Below, piece after piece: positions 5,982-13,774 of a stretch of DNA of 17,503 bases. Source of the stretch: Candidatus Gastranaerophilales bacterium (GTDB taxonomy: Bacteria > Cyanobacteriota > Vampirovibrionia > Gastranaerophilales > Gastranaerophilaceae); contig CANQOM010000016.1 in the NCBI GenBank assembly GCA_947625445.1, positions 1 through 17,503 of the forward strand, in the 5' to 3' direction. The notes under the pieces are model-generated. The model was not told the origin of the DNA, made no database searches, and saw only the letters and a program-made list of their open reading frames with translations. The translations under genes and the position numbers were made by a program. The stretch's first letter is position 1; the number at the start of each line of letters is the position of its first letter.

Positions 5982-7346
5982 ATGACAGAAAAAGTAGTAA
6001 TAATCGGTGGAGGTGCTGCAGGACCGAAAACTGCCGCTAAATTAAGACGTGAAAATCCTGACATAAAAATTGATTTATACACCCAAGAAGATATAATTTC
6101 CTATTCTGCTTGCGGTTTGCCATATTATATTGAAAATATAATACAATCACCCGAAACACTTATTATGAGAACTCCTGCAGATTTTCAAAAACAGAATATT
6201 GATATACATTTAAAACAAAAATGTATAAAAATTAATACAGATGATAAAACTGTTCAAATAGAAGATTTAATATCAGGGAATAAATATGAAGTAAGTTACA
6301 ACACACTTGTAATAGCTACAGGAGCAATCCCTGATTTACCAAATATATCAAACAGAAACTTAAAAAATATATATACTTTAAGAACTATTCAAGATGGTAT
6401 AAATATAAAAAATAAAATGCAAACTTCAAAGAATGCAGTAATATTAGGAGGCGGATACATCTCTATAGAATTAATGGAAGCATTCGTACAAAATAATTTA
6501 AATGTGACATTAATAGAAAAAAATTCACAAATACTAAAAATGTTTGATGAAGATTTTGCTCAAATGGTAACAGATTACATAATAGGAAGAAATCCCGGAC
6601 AAGTAACAATCCTAACAAATGAAGAAGTAGTAGCATTTAGCGGAAATGAAGAAAAAGAAGTAACAAAAGTTATTACATCATCAGGAAAAGAAATAAATGC
6701 CGATATTGTTGTATTGGCAACAGGTGTAAGACCAAATACTGATTTTTTACAAGGAAGCGATATAAAACTGGGAATAAATAACAGTATAAAAGTAGATAAA
6801 ACTTTAAAGACGTCTAAACAAGGGATATATGCGGTAGGCGACTGTACTGACAATTACAATCTTATAACGAACAGATATACATGGGTTCCTATGGGTTCAA
6901 CTGCCAATAAAGAAGGCAGATGTGCCGCAATTAATATATCAGGAGGAAGTTGTTTTTTTGACGGAATATTAAATTCGACAATTACAAAATATTTTAACTT
7001 AACAATATCCATAATAGGAATAAGCTATAGAGAAGCACAGGAATTAGGCTTTCAGCCTGAATTTGCAATAGTCACAAAGCGTGATAAAGCCGGTTATATG
7101 CCAAACACAGGAACTATGACATTAAAGTTAATAGCTGATAAAAATACACAAACCATACTTGGTATACAAGGAATAGGAGAAGGGGACGTAAATCAAAGAA
7201 TAAATACTGTTATTCCGGCAATATTAGGCAAAACAAAGCTGGAGTCGTTTATGAATTTGGACCTGCCATATTCACCGCCGTATTCTCCAGCTATCGATCC
7301 TGTCTTAAATGCCGCACAAATTATTTATCATAAAATTAACGGTTAG
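5982..7346 (+). CDS. FAD-dependent pyridine nucleotide-disulfide oxidoreductase (CoA-disulfide reductase / NADH oxidase-like)
   Basis: 454 residues. N-terminal FAD-binding GGGAAG (residues 9-14); single redox cysteine C44 in YSACGLPYY, the hallmark SxxCGxPYY of the CoADR/Nox/Npx subfamily; second Rossmann motif VILGGGYISIEL (about residues 153-164) for NAD(P)H; ATGVRPNT; FAD-contact GIYAVGDC; C-terminal dimerisation region with LPYSPPYSPAIDP. Such enzymes reduce CoA-disulfide or related persulfides/polysulfides, or reduce O2 to water with NADH; the sequence alone does not decide. The Rhodanese domain often fused to CoADR-Rhd is absent. ATG 5982 follows AAGGG. It is last in the hsp20 operon, and its 3' end overlaps the convergent protease gene by 11 bases. 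Confidence 0.88.
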   Translation: MTEKVVIIGGGAAGPKTAAKLRRENPDIKIDLYTQEDIISYSACGLPYYIENIIQSPETLIMRTPADFQKQNIDIHLKQKCIKINTDDKTVQIEDLISGNKYEVSYNTLVIATGAIPDLPNISNRNLKNIYTLRTIQDGINIKNKMQTSKNAVILGGGYISIELMEAFVQNNLNVTLIEKNSQILKMFDEDFAQMVTDYIIGRNPGQVTILTNEEVVAFSGNEEKEVTKVITSSGKEINADIVVLATGVRPNTDFLQGSDIKLGINNSIKVDKTLKTSKQGIYAVGDCTDNYNLITNRYTWVPMGSTANKEGRCAAINISGGSCFFDGILNSTITKYFNLTISIIGISYREAQELGFQPEFAIVTKRDKAGYMPNTGTMTLKLIADKNTQTILGIQGIGEGDVNQRINTVIPAILGKTKLESFMNLDLPYSPPYSPAIDPVLNAAQIIYHKING

Positions 7347-8565
7347 CAGACATTTTTTCATTTTCAATCATTTGTAATAAAACTTCCTGTGCCTTTTTTA
7401 GCTGCACATCATTTTTATTTTTAATGTCTTCTTCTGTTATTTTTACTTCTATATCAGGAGCAATTCCTTTTTTATTAATATCAGTACCGTTTGGAGTTAA
7501 ATACTTTTGGATTGTAATATTTAAACCTGCACCAAAAGGACTTAAACTTTTAACTTCTTGAACTAACCCTTTTCCGAACGTATTTTCACCGATTAAAATA
7601 GCTCTTTGATTATCTTTTAATGCACCTGATAATATCTCGCTGGCAGAAGCACTGCCTTTATTTATAAGTACAACTAAAGGTTGAGTTGAAAAATACCTTC
7701 TTGTCGATCTTGCAGTATCTTTATAACCGTCACGGTCAACTGTACTTACAATTATTTCATCATTTAAAAATAAATCCGATATCTGAATTGCATTACTCAA
7801 AAGACCGCCGGTATTTGCTCTTAAATCTATAATGATACCTTCTTTATCCTTATATTTTTGCATAATGTCTTTAAATTCACTACCAACATTACGTCCCATA
7901 AAAGAACTTAATCTTATATATCCGATTTTATCATCAATTTTAACATTTTCAGGTACTTTTAACGATATAGATTTAATTTCAATTTCATCTCTTACAATTT
8001 TATAAGTTTTATTAGGAACACCTTTACGTTTTATAACAAGTTCAACCGCAGTGCCCTTAGGACCTCTTATTTTATCGGCAGCTTTATCAATGGTCATATC
8101 TTTTGTTGATGCACCATCAATAGAAAGAATTTCATCTTCTGCAAGTAAACCTGCCTTTTCTCCGGGAGTATCTTCAATAGGAGCAATTATCAATATTTTC
8201 CCGTCCCTTAGTCCTATTTGTATTCCGATTCCAAATAAGGAACCTTTTATCATACTTTGTTCTTCTTCAAAATCTTTAGGATTAACAAATCTTGTATAAC
8301 GGTCATTCAAACTCGCCACCATTGTATCAATAGCCACATAAGCATCTTCAGGAGTTTTTATTTTATCATCGTATTTATGTCTCCATCTCTCCCAATTTTG
8401 TCCGTTATTCGTTTGATCTAAATATCTTGTATTTACAATTTTCCATACCATATCATAAAGTGCAGTTTCAGATTCCGCAAATGCAGTATTACTTCTGTTG
8501 AAACTTACACTTACCACCATTAATGCAAGTGTTATTAAAGCAGTATTTTTAATAATATTTTTCAC
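7336..8565 (-). CDS. ctpA: Carboxyl-terminal processing protease (S41, PDZ-containing, exported)
   Basis: Serine protease that cleaves C-terminal tails of envelope proteins. From GTG 8565 it has 409 residues: signal peptide 1-30 (KNIIKN, hydrophobic core, cut near TAFA-ES), a PDZ domain about 108-190 (GIGIQIG, APIEDTPGEKAGL, DEILSIDGAS), and the S41 catalytic domain with Ser307 (KGSASASEIL), Lys332 (NTFGKG) and Gln336. Ser, Lys and Gln spacing matches the CtpB-type triad. Length is normal for the family. An in-frame ATG at 8589 would add eight residues but coincides with the -10 box; GTG 8565 has AGGAG six bases upstream and gives a typical signal peptide, so I chose it. Its 3' end overlaps the flavoprotein gene by 11 bases. 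Confidence 0.93.
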   Translation of the reverse strand: MKNIIKNTALITLALMVVSVSFNRSNTAFAESETALYDMVWKIVNTRYLDQTNNGQNWERWRHKYDDKIKTPEDAYVAIDTMVASLNDRYTRFVNPKDFEEEQSMIKGSLFGIGIQIGLRDGKILIIAPIEDTPGEKAGLLAEDEILSIDGASTKDMTIDKAADKIRGPKGTAVELVIKRKGVPNKTYKIVRDEIEIKSISLKVPENVKIDDKIGYIRLSSFMGRNVGSEFKDIMQKYKDKEGIIIDLRANTGGLLSNAIQISDLFLNDEIIVSTVDRDGYKDTARSTRRYFSTQPLVVLINKGSASASEILSGALKDNQRAILIGENTFGKGLVQEVKSLSPFGAGLNITIQKYLTPNGTDINKKGIAPDIEVKITEEDIKNKNDVQLKKAQEVLLQMIENEKMSANR

Positions 8566-8587
8566 AACTCTCTCCTTATTCTTCTCC

Positions 8588-8616
8588 ATTATAATATAAA
8601 ATTTTATATTTGTTCA
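8588..8616 (-). promoter_or_regulatory. Promoter of the S41 protease gene
   Basis: Minus strand: TGAACA (8616-8611), a 17-base spacer, TATAAT (8593-8588). Predicted +1 near 8581, giving a 16-base leader that contains AGGAG and the GTG at 8565. The -10 overlaps the upstream ATG, so that ATG cannot be the start if this promoter is used. Confidence 0.55.
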
Positions 8617-8669
8617 TATCCACATCTTGTGAATTAGACTGATTATTTACCAGAAAGTTTCACTTAAAT

Positions 8670-8697
8670 AAATTTACTCGGATAAATTTACCCGGAC
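8670..8697. repeat. Two tandem 14-base repeats in the protease-peroxiredoxin intergenic gap
   Basis: AAATTTACTCGGAT (8670-8683) directly followed by AAATTTACCCGGAC (8684-8697), 12 of 14 identical. Lies between the divergent promoters of the protease and peroxiredoxin genes, so it could be an operator. A related core, TTACTCGGA, is found downstream of the receiver gene around 2093-2101. Confidence 0.4.
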
Positions 8698-8761
8698 ATA
8701 TTCTAAAAGGGAATGTATTACTTAATTAAATATTATAAGTTAATAAAAAAAGGAGAAAATT

Positions 8762-9199
8762 ATGCACTATTTAGATATTGAACTGGAAGGAATTGATGAA
8801 CATGGCACAGAAAAAAAATATAAATTATCTGATTTTAAAGGAGAAAATTTAATTTTATATTTTTACCCTGAAGATGATACTCCGACCTGTACACTTGAAG
8901 CACATAAGTTCAGAGATGCATTAGATATGTTAAAAAAATATGCTAAAATCATCGGAGTAAGTAAAAATGATATATCCGAACATAAAGATTTTCAGAAAAA
9001 ACATAATTTGAATTTTATATTATTATCTGATGTTAACAATGAATTAAAAAATGCATTTAATGACCATAAAAAATATAAATCAGACATAGAAAGGACCACT
9101 TTTATTATTAATAAAGACGGTAATATTGTAAATATTTGGGAAAAAGTTGACGTAGACGAACATATAGAAGAAATAACTGACTATTTTAAAAAACATTAA
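8762..9199 (+). CDS. bcp: Bcp/PrxQ-type peroxiredoxin, apparently one-Cys
   Basis: 145-residue thiol peroxidase of the AhpC/TSA superfamily that reduces H2O2 and organic hydroperoxides. Peroxidatic Cys43 lies in DDTPTCTLEAHKFRD, where most homologues have PGC-T-E-x-x-x-FRD; the Gly is a Thr here, while Thr40 and Arg51 are kept. No second cysteine is visible in the protein, so the usual resolving Cys of PrxQ is missing and it should rely on an outside thiol. The catalytic Arg is in ERTTFIINKDG. ATG 8762 is preceded by AGGAG with good spacing. It is a single-gene unit closed by a terminator at 9310. Adjacent 14-base repeats may be regulatory. Confidence 0.9.
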   Translation: MHYLDIELEGIDEHGTEKKYKLSDFKGENLILYFYPEDDTPTCTLEAHKFRDALDMLKKYAKIIGVSKNDISEHKDFQKKHNLNFILLSDVNNELKNAFNDHKKYKSDIERTTFIINKDGNIVNIWEKVDVDEHIEEITDYFKKH

Positions 9200-9309
9200 A
9201 TTTTCTTACAATATAGTGTTCTATATGTTCACATTTTTGAAATTTTTAATTATAATTATTTTTGTAATCCCAAAGAGAAAATTTTTAACGTGGTATAGAT
9301 AAACTATTT

Positions 9310-9337
9310 TGTGTCTTAATATAGACACATTTTTTTT
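9310..9337 (+). terminator. Rho-independent terminator after the peroxiredoxin gene
   Basis: Stem TGTGTCT (9310-9316) / AGACACA (9323-9329), loop TAATAT, then eight Ts (9330-9337). 111 bases downstream of the stop codon of the peroxiredoxin gene. Confidence 0.8.
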
Positions 9338-9342
9338 AACAT

Positions 9343-9372
9343 AAAAAAAAGAGGACTTTTTGGGGTCCCCCT
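9343..9372 (-). terminator. Rho-independent terminator on the minus strand
   Basis: On the minus strand GGGGGAC (9371-9365) pairs with GTCCTCT (9356-9350), using two G-U pairs, followed by a run of eight T (9350-9343). Read on the plus strand, the stem is weaker and has no T-run, so the direction is minus. No minus-strand gene precedes it in the gap. Confidence 0.55.
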
Positions 9373-9590
9373 GAAATCTTTTGTGATTTCCTCGTGTGTT
9401 AGTAAAGGTAGTAAGTAAGGTAAGTATGAATATATAATTTATTTTTTATTTTGTTTATTTATCATCTACATATATATAAAGTATATACAAATTAAATAAT
9501 TGCTTAAAAAACAAAAAAAATTTGAAAAATTTTAAAAAATGTTGTTTTTATTGGGTTTCAGTGGTTTACATTTCTTAATATATAGTGTAT
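9373..9590 (-). ncRNA. Possible unannotated minus-strand RNA ending at the 9343 terminator
   Basis: This is the gene-free stretch between the opposed terminators and the aroA promoter. On the minus strand a second hairpin GAAATC (9390-9385)/GATTTC (9378-9373) precedes the terminator, and GAGGA (9393-9389) could instead pair with TCCTC (9355-9351), an alternative fold. The 5' end is unknown; 9420-9590 is very AT-rich, and I see no confident promoter or open frame there. Only the 3' end is supported, so this is a suggestion of a small RNA. Confidence 0.3.
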
Positions 9591-9619
9591 TTGCAAAAGT
9601 TATTTATTTATTGTGTAAT
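9591..9619 (+). promoter_or_regulatory. Promoter of aroA, likely leaderless
   Basis: TTGCAA (9591-9596), 17-base spacer, TGTAAT (9614-9619). The predicted +1 at 9626 is the first base of the aroA ATG. There is no Shine-Dalgarno upstream of the ATG. Confidence 0.5.
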
Positions 9620-9625
9620 AAAAAT

Positions 9626-10906
9626 ATGAATAAAGAAGTAAGAAAAGCTAAATATCTTAGAGGTGAAATTAATATTCCTGCTGATAAATCAATAACACAC
9701 AGGGCATTTATGTTTGCAGCATTAACAAAAGGGAGAGTAAAAATAAGTAACTATTCAAAAGGTGCAGATTGTATGTCCACATTAAAAATAGTAGAACAAT
9801 TAGGTTCCAAGGTAGAAAAATTAAATGAAAACGAGATAATAATAGATTCAACAAAAGGAATAAATGAACCAAAAGAAGATTTAAATTGCGGTAATTCAGG
9901 AACAACAACAAGACTTATTACAGGTATTCTAGCAGGTCAAAATTTCAAATCAAAGTTATACGGAGATGAAAGTTTATCAAAAAGACCCATGAAAAGGGTA
10001 ATAGAACCTTTAGAACTAATGGGGGCAAAATTTAAACATCAAGATTATAAACTACCTATAGAAATTGAAGGAAAAAGTCTTGAAGGGATTGAATATAAAA
10101 GTTCATTAGCATCAGCACAAGTAAAATCATGCCTGCTTCTTGCAGGGTTAAATGCAAAAGGAACAACAACATATATAGAACCTTATAAGTCAAGAAATCA
10201 TACAGAGTTAATGTTTGAATATATGGGTGCGAATATAAAAACAGAAGGGAATAAAGTCAGTATAAAGAAATCCCAATTAAAACCTGTAGATATAACAGTA
10301 TGCGGAGATATATCATCAGCAGCATTTTTTATTGCTGCTAGTTTAATTATACCAGATTCCGATATATTAATAAAAAATGTAGGTATAAATAAGACTCGTT
10401 CGGGAATAATTGATGTAGTAAAAGAGATGGAAGGAAACATTGAAATAATTAATAAAAGAATTATTTCAAATGAAGAAGTAGCAGATATAAGAGTTAAATA
10501 TTCAAAATTAAAATCTACAACAATTGAGGGAGAAATAATACCCAGATTAATAGATGAAATTCCCATAATTGCGGTTATTGCGACTCAAGCAGAAGGAACA
10601 ACAATAATTAAGAATGCTCAAGACCTAAGGAATAAAGAAGCAGACAGAATAAGTGCCGTAACTAAAGAATTAACTAAAATGGGTGCAAACATAAAAGAAA
10701 CACAAGACGGATTTATAATACAGGGGAAAAGTAAATTAAAAGGCGGATGTAGTATTGACTGTTATCATGATCATAGAATAGCAATGAGTGCATATGTTGC
10801 AGGATTAATCTGTGAATACCCGACAGTAATTAAAGAATTTCAATGGGTAAATATTTCATTCCCGGAATTTCTTGATTTAATGGAAAATATTACTGTTTAC
10901 CCTTAA
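9626..10906 (+). CDS. aroA: 3-phosphoshikimate 1-carboxyvinyltransferase (EPSP synthase)
   Basis: Shikimate-pathway enzyme: phosphoenolpyruvate + shikimate-3-phosphate to EPSP + phosphate. 426 residues from ATG 9626, the usual family length. Motifs: INIPADKSITHRA near residue 20 (phosphoenolpyruvate site; Ala replaces the usual Gly in P-G-D-K-S), CGNSGTTTRL (around 91-100), GDESLSKRPM, SAQVKSCLLLAGL, DEIPIIAVIA (catalytic Asp), LRNKEADRI and DHRIAMSA. The GNSGTTTRL and GDxSLxxRPM forms resemble class II EPSP synthases. An in-frame ATG at 9539 would add a 29-residue hydrophobic stretch that no family member has and that overlaps the promoter; 9626 is preferred. Its 3' end overlaps trkH tail to tail by 17 bases. 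It stands alone, not within an aro operon. Confidence 0.93.
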   Translation: MNKEVRKAKYLRGEINIPADKSITHRAFMFAALTKGRVKISNYSKGADCMSTLKIVEQLGSKVEKLNENEIIIDSTKGINEPKEDLNCGNSGTTTRLITGILAGQNFKSKLYGDESLSKRPMKRVIEPLELMGAKFKHQDYKLPIEIEGKSLEGIEYKSSLASAQVKSCLLLAGLNAKGTTTYIEPYKSRNHTELMFEYMGANIKTEGNKVSIKKSQLKPVDITVCGDISSAAFFIAASLIIPDSDILIKNVGINKTRSGIIDVVKEMEGNIEIINKRIISNEEVADIRVKYSKLKSTTIEGEIIPRLIDEIPIIAVIATQAEGTTIIKNAQDLRNKEADRISAVTKELTKMGANIKETQDGFIIQGKSKLKGGCSIDCYHDHRIAMSAYVAGLICEYPTVIKEFQWVNISFPEFLDLMENITVYP

Positions 10907-12386
10907 TAATATTAGGGATACTAATTTTTTTAAAATTCCAGAAATCAGGATGTAACAGAGCTAAAAACGGAATTAATTCAAGTCTTCCGATAAGCATGTT
11001 TAAAATACAAATAATTTTAGATAAATCAGAAATACTACTATAATTTCCCATAGGTCCGATAATACCAAATCCAGGACCTACATTACCCAAAGAAGCTATA
11101 GCTGCAGAAACGCCAACAACAATATTTTTTTCTATGAATACTAATAATAGGGCAGTTATAGCAAAAATAACATAATAAAAAATAACAAAAGAAATTATTT
11201 GTCTTACAACATCTTCCGGAATGATAGTCCTGTTAATTTTTATAGGAAACACTCCGTTAGGATGGTGTATTTGAGAAATTTGTCTTCTAAGATATTTAAA
11301 TATAAGCACAAGTCTTAAAAGTTTAACTCCGCCTGCTGCAGAACCGATAGAAGCACCTGAAAACATCAAAAGGAAGAGAATTAATTTAGCTCTTAGAGTC
11401 CAATTATTATAGTCTTCAGAAACAAAACCTGTTGTAGTTATTATAGAAACCACCTGAAACAATGCGGATTCAAAAGATTTTATAAAATGTTGAATATTAT
11501 CAATATTCATCGAAATTGCAATCAGCAAAGAAAAGATTAAAACAATAAACAAATATGTTTTAAATTCATCATCCTTAAAAATAGCAAGAATATTTCTTTT
11601 AAAATAAACTTTATATTGAAGAGCGAAGTTTGTACCGGATAGGAACATAAACAATATTAACACCCAAATTATTTTTGAATCAGCCCAAGGTATCATACTC
11701 TCTTGAGAAGGCGAAAGTCCTCCGCCTGAAAGAGTAGAAAGTGAATTACAAATAGCATCAAAAGGAGACATTCCATAATAAATAAGTAATCCGATTTCAA
11801 CTATAGTAAGTCCAAAATATATACCCCAAAGCACTGCAGCAGTTTGTCTTATTCTGGGAGTTAATTTACTTTCAGTAGAACTTGCCCCCGGAGATTCTGC
11901 AACGAACATTTGTCTGCCTGCGATTGCAAATTTTGGCAATATAGCAATAAACAATACTAAAATTCCCATACCTCCAAGCCATTGGCTAAATGAACGCCAA
12001 AAAAACATTGTTTTAGGATATAAAGAAAAATCAGATAAAATTGTTGCTCCGGTAGTTGTTAAACCTGATACACTTTCGAACAAAGCATCCACAGGTTTTA
12101 AGCCAAAATATATAAAAGTAAAAGAAGACAATACAGAAAATACAAGCCATGATAAAAGCACAACCGTAAGTGCTTCTGACCTTTTCATATTATTAATTTC
12201 TTCTTCAATTTTTTTATTTTGTTTAAATATAAAACTTAAAATAAGTGCCAATAAAGAAGTAAAAGCATAAGGTTCCCAAGCTAAATGTTCTTTAAGGATA
12301 AATGCACATAAGCATGGAAGAAGCATTACAAGAGAAATGTATTTTAATATCAAACTCAATATATTTAATACATATCTGATATTCAT
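10890..12386 (-). CDS. trkH: Trk potassium uptake system membrane protein TrkH
   Basis: 498-residue K+ channel-like transporter with four M1-P-M2 units. The pore filter segments are visible in order: GLTTTGATI (about 108-116), LSGGGLS (219-225), ITTTGFV (316-322), and NVGPGFG (435-441). Hydrophobic segments surround them, such as residues 14-30, 43-55 and 77-93, and GIGSAAGGVK-type GASIGSAAGGVK (344-355) is the conserved loop. Works with cytoplasmic TrkA, whose gene ends 3 bases upstream, so the two are coupled. The ribosome-binding site is weak (GCGGAT), which fits translation coupling. It ends tail to tail with aroA with 17 bases of overlap and no terminator between. Confidence 0.94.
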   Translation of the reverse strand: MNIRYVLNILSLILKYISLVMLLPCLCAFILKEHLAWEPYAFTSLLALILSFIFKQNKKIEEEINNMKRSEALTVVLLSWLVFSVLSSFTFIYFGLKPVDALFESVSGLTTTGATILSDFSLYPKTMFFWRSFSQWLGGMGILVLFIAILPKFAIAGRQMFVAESPGASSTESKLTPRIRQTAAVLWGIYFGLTIVEIGLLIYYGMSPFDAICNSLSTLSGGGLSPSQESMIPWADSKIIWVLILFMFLSGTNFALQYKVYFKRNILAIFKDDEFKTYLFIVLIFSLLIAISMNIDNIQHFIKSFESALFQVVSIITTTGFVSEDYNNWTLRAKLILFLLMFSGASIGSAAGGVKLLRLVLIFKYLRRQISQIHHPNGVFPIKINRTIIPEDVVRQIISFVIFYYVIFAITALLLVFIEKNIVVGVSAAIASLGNVGPGFGIIGPMGNYSSISDLSKIICILNMLIGRLELIPFLALLHPDFWNFKKISIPNIIKGKQ

Positions 12387-12389
12387 AAA

Positions 12390-13733
12390 TTATCCGCACC
12401 TTTTAAAATAAGCTAAAACTTCATCAGCATTTTCTTGAGTAGTAAAAACAATAAGATTATCAGAAGGCATAACCTGAGTATTACCTTTAGGTATAATAAC
12501 TCTGTTTCGTCTTTGAATAATAGCTATAATTGCCTTACAAGGCAATTTAAGATTCATAATAACATCTGTTTTAAACGAAGGTGGTATAGAAATTTCTAAA
12601 ACTTTTCCCTGTCCTTTTTCAACTGTTGCCAAAATTTCCACTTCAGGTTTAATTAAATGATTTTCTATATCATCAATTGCAGCACCATTTTCCGAGATAG
12701 CAACGTCTATTCCAACCTTTTCAAAAAGATTTGCGTTTACATTTTTGGATACTCTTGTAATAACTTTATCAACACATAATTGTTTTGCCAATAAAGAACA
12801 TAAAAGATTTTTTTCATCATTATTTGTAACACTAATAACTACATCAGATTCATTAACCCGTTCTTCTTCAAGAAGCTCAAAGTTAGCGCCATCACCATTT
12901 ATTACCAGAGTATTCTTTAAAGATTCCGTCAATTCAACACATCTGTCGTAATTATATTCAATAATTTTAACTTTTATATTTGTTTTTTCTAAGTTTTGTG
13001 CAAGCATTAGCCCAACGCTTCCGCCGCCAATAATTGTGACCTGTTTAACATCATTTTTTTCTTGAAAAAATCTGTTTGCCAATATATCAAGGGAATATGA
13101 GGAACCCATAAATATAACTTTATCATTTAATAATAACTGAGTTTCACCATTTGGAATAAATAGCTTATCATTTCTTGTTATACCGACAATTAATGTTTCA
13201 TCAGGGAAATTACAATCTTTAACTTTTTTATTAACAAAAACAGTATTTTCTTCAACCGGATATTCAAACAATCTGGCTTTTCCGTTTGCAAAATCTTCAA
13301 CATCTATTGCTTTGGGTACAGTAATAATTCTGAATATTTCCTGAGTCATTAATTCTTCAGGCCATAAAACATAATCAATCATAAGTTCTTTTTGATATTT
13401 TGAACCTCTGACAAGAGAAAGCGAATCTACATTTTCTTTTTTACTTACAAAACAAACTGTTTTTAATTTACTCATATTCGTTACTGTTAAACAAGCAACA
13501 ATATTAGATTCATCATTATCAGTACAAGCAATAAAAATATCGGCATCTTTTATCCCGATTGATTCCAAAAGCGCGATATTAGAGCCTGAACCTTCAATAT
13601 ATTCTATATCCAATTTTTCTATATTATCACCCGAAGAAGACCCGTCATCAATAACTATAATATCGTGATCTTCATATAATTTAGCAGCAATTAAACAAGC
13701 AACTTCATTAGCACCAAATATGACAATTTTCAT
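12390..13733 (-). CDS. trkA: Trk potassium uptake system regulatory protein TrkA
   Basis: 447 residues, two tandem RCK units. Unit 1: Rossmann fold near residues 1-130 (IVIFGANEVACLIAAKL, where GxGxxG is degenerate), followed by RCK-C about 140-215. Unit 2: VTIIGGGSVGLMLAQNL with an intact GGGSVG loop, acid-ending beta2 IIEYN, and RCK-C to the end. Binds nucleotides (NAD(H)/ATP in known TrkA) and gates TrkH. First gene of the trkA-trkH operon. ATG 13733 has GGATGGA about six bases upstream. A promoter at 13761-13789 with a palindrome over the -10 suggests a repressor or activator site. Degeneration of the first Rossmann loop suggests only the second unit is fully competent for dinucleotide binding. 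Confidence 0.94.
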   Translation of the reverse strand: MKIVIFGANEVACLIAAKLYEDHDIIVIDDGSSSGDNIEKLDIEYIEGSGSNIALLESIGIKDADIFIACTDNDESNIVACLTVTNMSKLKTVCFVSKKENVDSLSLVRGSKYQKELMIDYVLWPEELMTQEIFRIITVPKAIDVEDFANGKARLFEYPVEENTVFVNKKVKDCNFPDETLIVGITRNDKLFIPNGETQLLLNDKVIFMGSSYSLDILANRFFQEKNDVKQVTIIGGGSVGLMLAQNLEKTNIKVKIIEYNYDRCVELTESLKNTLVINGDGANFELLEEERVNESDVVISVTNNDEKNLLCSLLAKQLCVDKVITRVSKNVNANLFEKVGIDVAISENGAAIDDIENHLIKPEVEILATVEKGQGKVLEISIPPSFKTDVIMNLKLPCKAIIAIIQRRNRVIIPKGNTQVMPSDNLIVFTTQENADEVLAYFKRCG

Positions 13734-13755
13734 AATGTTCCATCCAAATTATTTA

Positions 13756-13774
13756 TTTTAGTTATAAACTAAAA
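13756..13774. promoter_or_regulatory. Palindrome over the trkA -10 box
   Basis: TTTTAGTT-ATA-AACTAAAA, an exact inverted repeat with 8-base arms. It covers the -10 hexamer of the trkAH promoter, so a bound regulator would block RNA polymerase. Could alternatively be only a small hairpin. Confidence 0.45.

Noticed and set aside
9539..9625. N-terminal extension of aroA by 29 hydrophobic residues from ATG 9539
   Set aside because: EPSP synthases start near the P-x-D-K-S motif; the extension has no SD, overlaps a predicted promoter, and looks like chance AT-rich frame.
9200..9625. tRNA, 6S, SRP or tmRNA gene in the long gap before aroA
   Set aside because: No cloverleaf, GTTCGA-type T-loop, or SRP GGTGCTG-type motif was seen; only terminators and AT-rich DNA.
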